64,000 bases of DNA from Myripristis murdjan. Taxonomy: Eukaryota > Chordata > Actinopteri > Holocentriformes > Holocentridae. Shown here piece by piece: positions 63,541 through 64,000 of this stretch (position 1 is its first letter; every line of letters starts with the position of its first letter). The stretch spans positions 33,506,567 to 33,570,566 of the forward strand of contig NC_043995.1 in the NCBI RefSeq assembly GCF_902150065.1, written 5' to 3'. The translations under genes and the position numbers were made by a program. The notes under the pieces were generated by a model, which had not been told where the DNA came from, ran no database searches, and was given only the letters and a program-made list of their open reading frames with translations.

Positions 63541-64000
63541 TCTGTAGTTAAGTAATTGAAACTTTTTTAAATATGGGTCACTCTATAAAGAATTGAATTG
63601 GTGATACATTATTTGAATCGAGAAACTGAATTTACAGATTAACTGTTACCTACTGTTAATAGCACTGTATTGCCATATACAATGCCATTAGAAATAACTG
63701 CTTAACTATTTTTATTTGTACAGAACTGTGAATACAGTTAGAATCAGCATTTAATAGGGGTTTATTTTACAGATAAATACACCAATACTGTAAATATGAT
63801 TGTAATCACAGTATTTCATTGATATTCTTCCTACAGTAAATACACTAATACTGTAAATACAATTAAAATCACAGTATTTCATTGATATTCATTCTACAGT
63901 AAATACACTAATACTGTAAATACAATTGGAATCACAGTATTTCATTGATATTCATTCTACAGTAAATAGACTATTACTGTGAAATCACAGTATGTAATTG

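Larger units (their letters stand above)
59551..64000 (+). mobile_element. Large element with CACTGTAAAAAA end, runs off the window
   Basis: Starts CACTGTAAAAAATGGCTGTG inside a (CA)n tract. The first 250 bp are dense in TACTGTA/TACAGTA motifs, and the same motifs fill 63600-64000, as expected for subterminal repeats near the far end, which is outside the window. It resembles the CACAGTAAAAAA ends of the element at 49535. The interior has gene pieces on the plus strand (62742-62925) and many younger insertions. It is decayed. Confidence 0.6.

Noticed and set aside
1-64000. Search for retroviral or other capsid-bearing elements
   Set aside because: No paired long terminal repeats, gag, pol-integrase or envelope signature was found by eye. 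The retroelements seen are LINE and Penelope types.

Overview
The window is a stretch of teleost fish genome, probably percomorph. Genes are split by GT-AG introns, long (TG)n and (CAT)n microsatellites are common, and there is a heavy load of fish-type transposons: hAT, Tc1, Harbinger, L2-like LINEs, Penelope and elements with CACTA-like ends. No tRNA, rRNA, CRISPR array or convincing LTR retrovirus was seen.

Layout. At the left edge is the first coding exon of aldh5a1 (minus strand, 972-685) with its GC-rich 5' flank; the rest of that gene lies outside the window. From about 3.1 to 57.5 kb the window is a tandem array, all on the minus strand, of asteroid homolog 1 (aste1) genes of the XPG/FEN nuclease superfamily, with their flanks. 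Copy 1 (exons 14170-12935, 11046-10851, 6357-6213, 5759-5486) and copy 2 (30267-29032, 27946-27751, 26509-26365, 25036-24754) are open in all four exons and read as proteins of about 616 and 619 residues. Copy 3 (41057-40314) is a broken exon 1. Copy 4 (55036-54816 plus 49532-48506, then 47604-47409, 45740-45596, 45142-44884) is open throughout but split in exon 1 by a 5.3 kb DNA transposon with a TA target duplication. A block of about 3.5 kb holding the last two exons occurs three times (about 33.1-36.8, 36.8-40.3 and 43.8-47.4 kb).

The main biological signal is that the proximal upstream region of every exon 1 carries a near-perfect interferon-stimulated response element (AGTTTCACTTTCCT) about 65 bp before the ATG. 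Copy 3 has it twice and copy 4 has one mismatch. With local copy-number growth and divergence concentrated in a few loops of an otherwise conserved nuclease, this looks like an interferon-inducible, expanding asteroid nuclease family. That is an inference from sequence; expression is not shown here.

The transposon in copy 4 (49535-54815) carries an apparently intact ten-exon accessory gene (525 codons). It is followed by a C2H2-finger transposase-like gene that looks internally deleted. A second element with related ends (59551 to beyond 64000) carries a decayed relative of the same accessory protein. Other mobile DNA includes hAT-type elements with 8-bp duplications, a Tc1 copy, an unrecognised TIR element (30565-32011), Penelope remnants with hammerhead-ribozyme-like cores, and two copies of a Crypton/KIAA1958-like first exon, one inside a hAT element.
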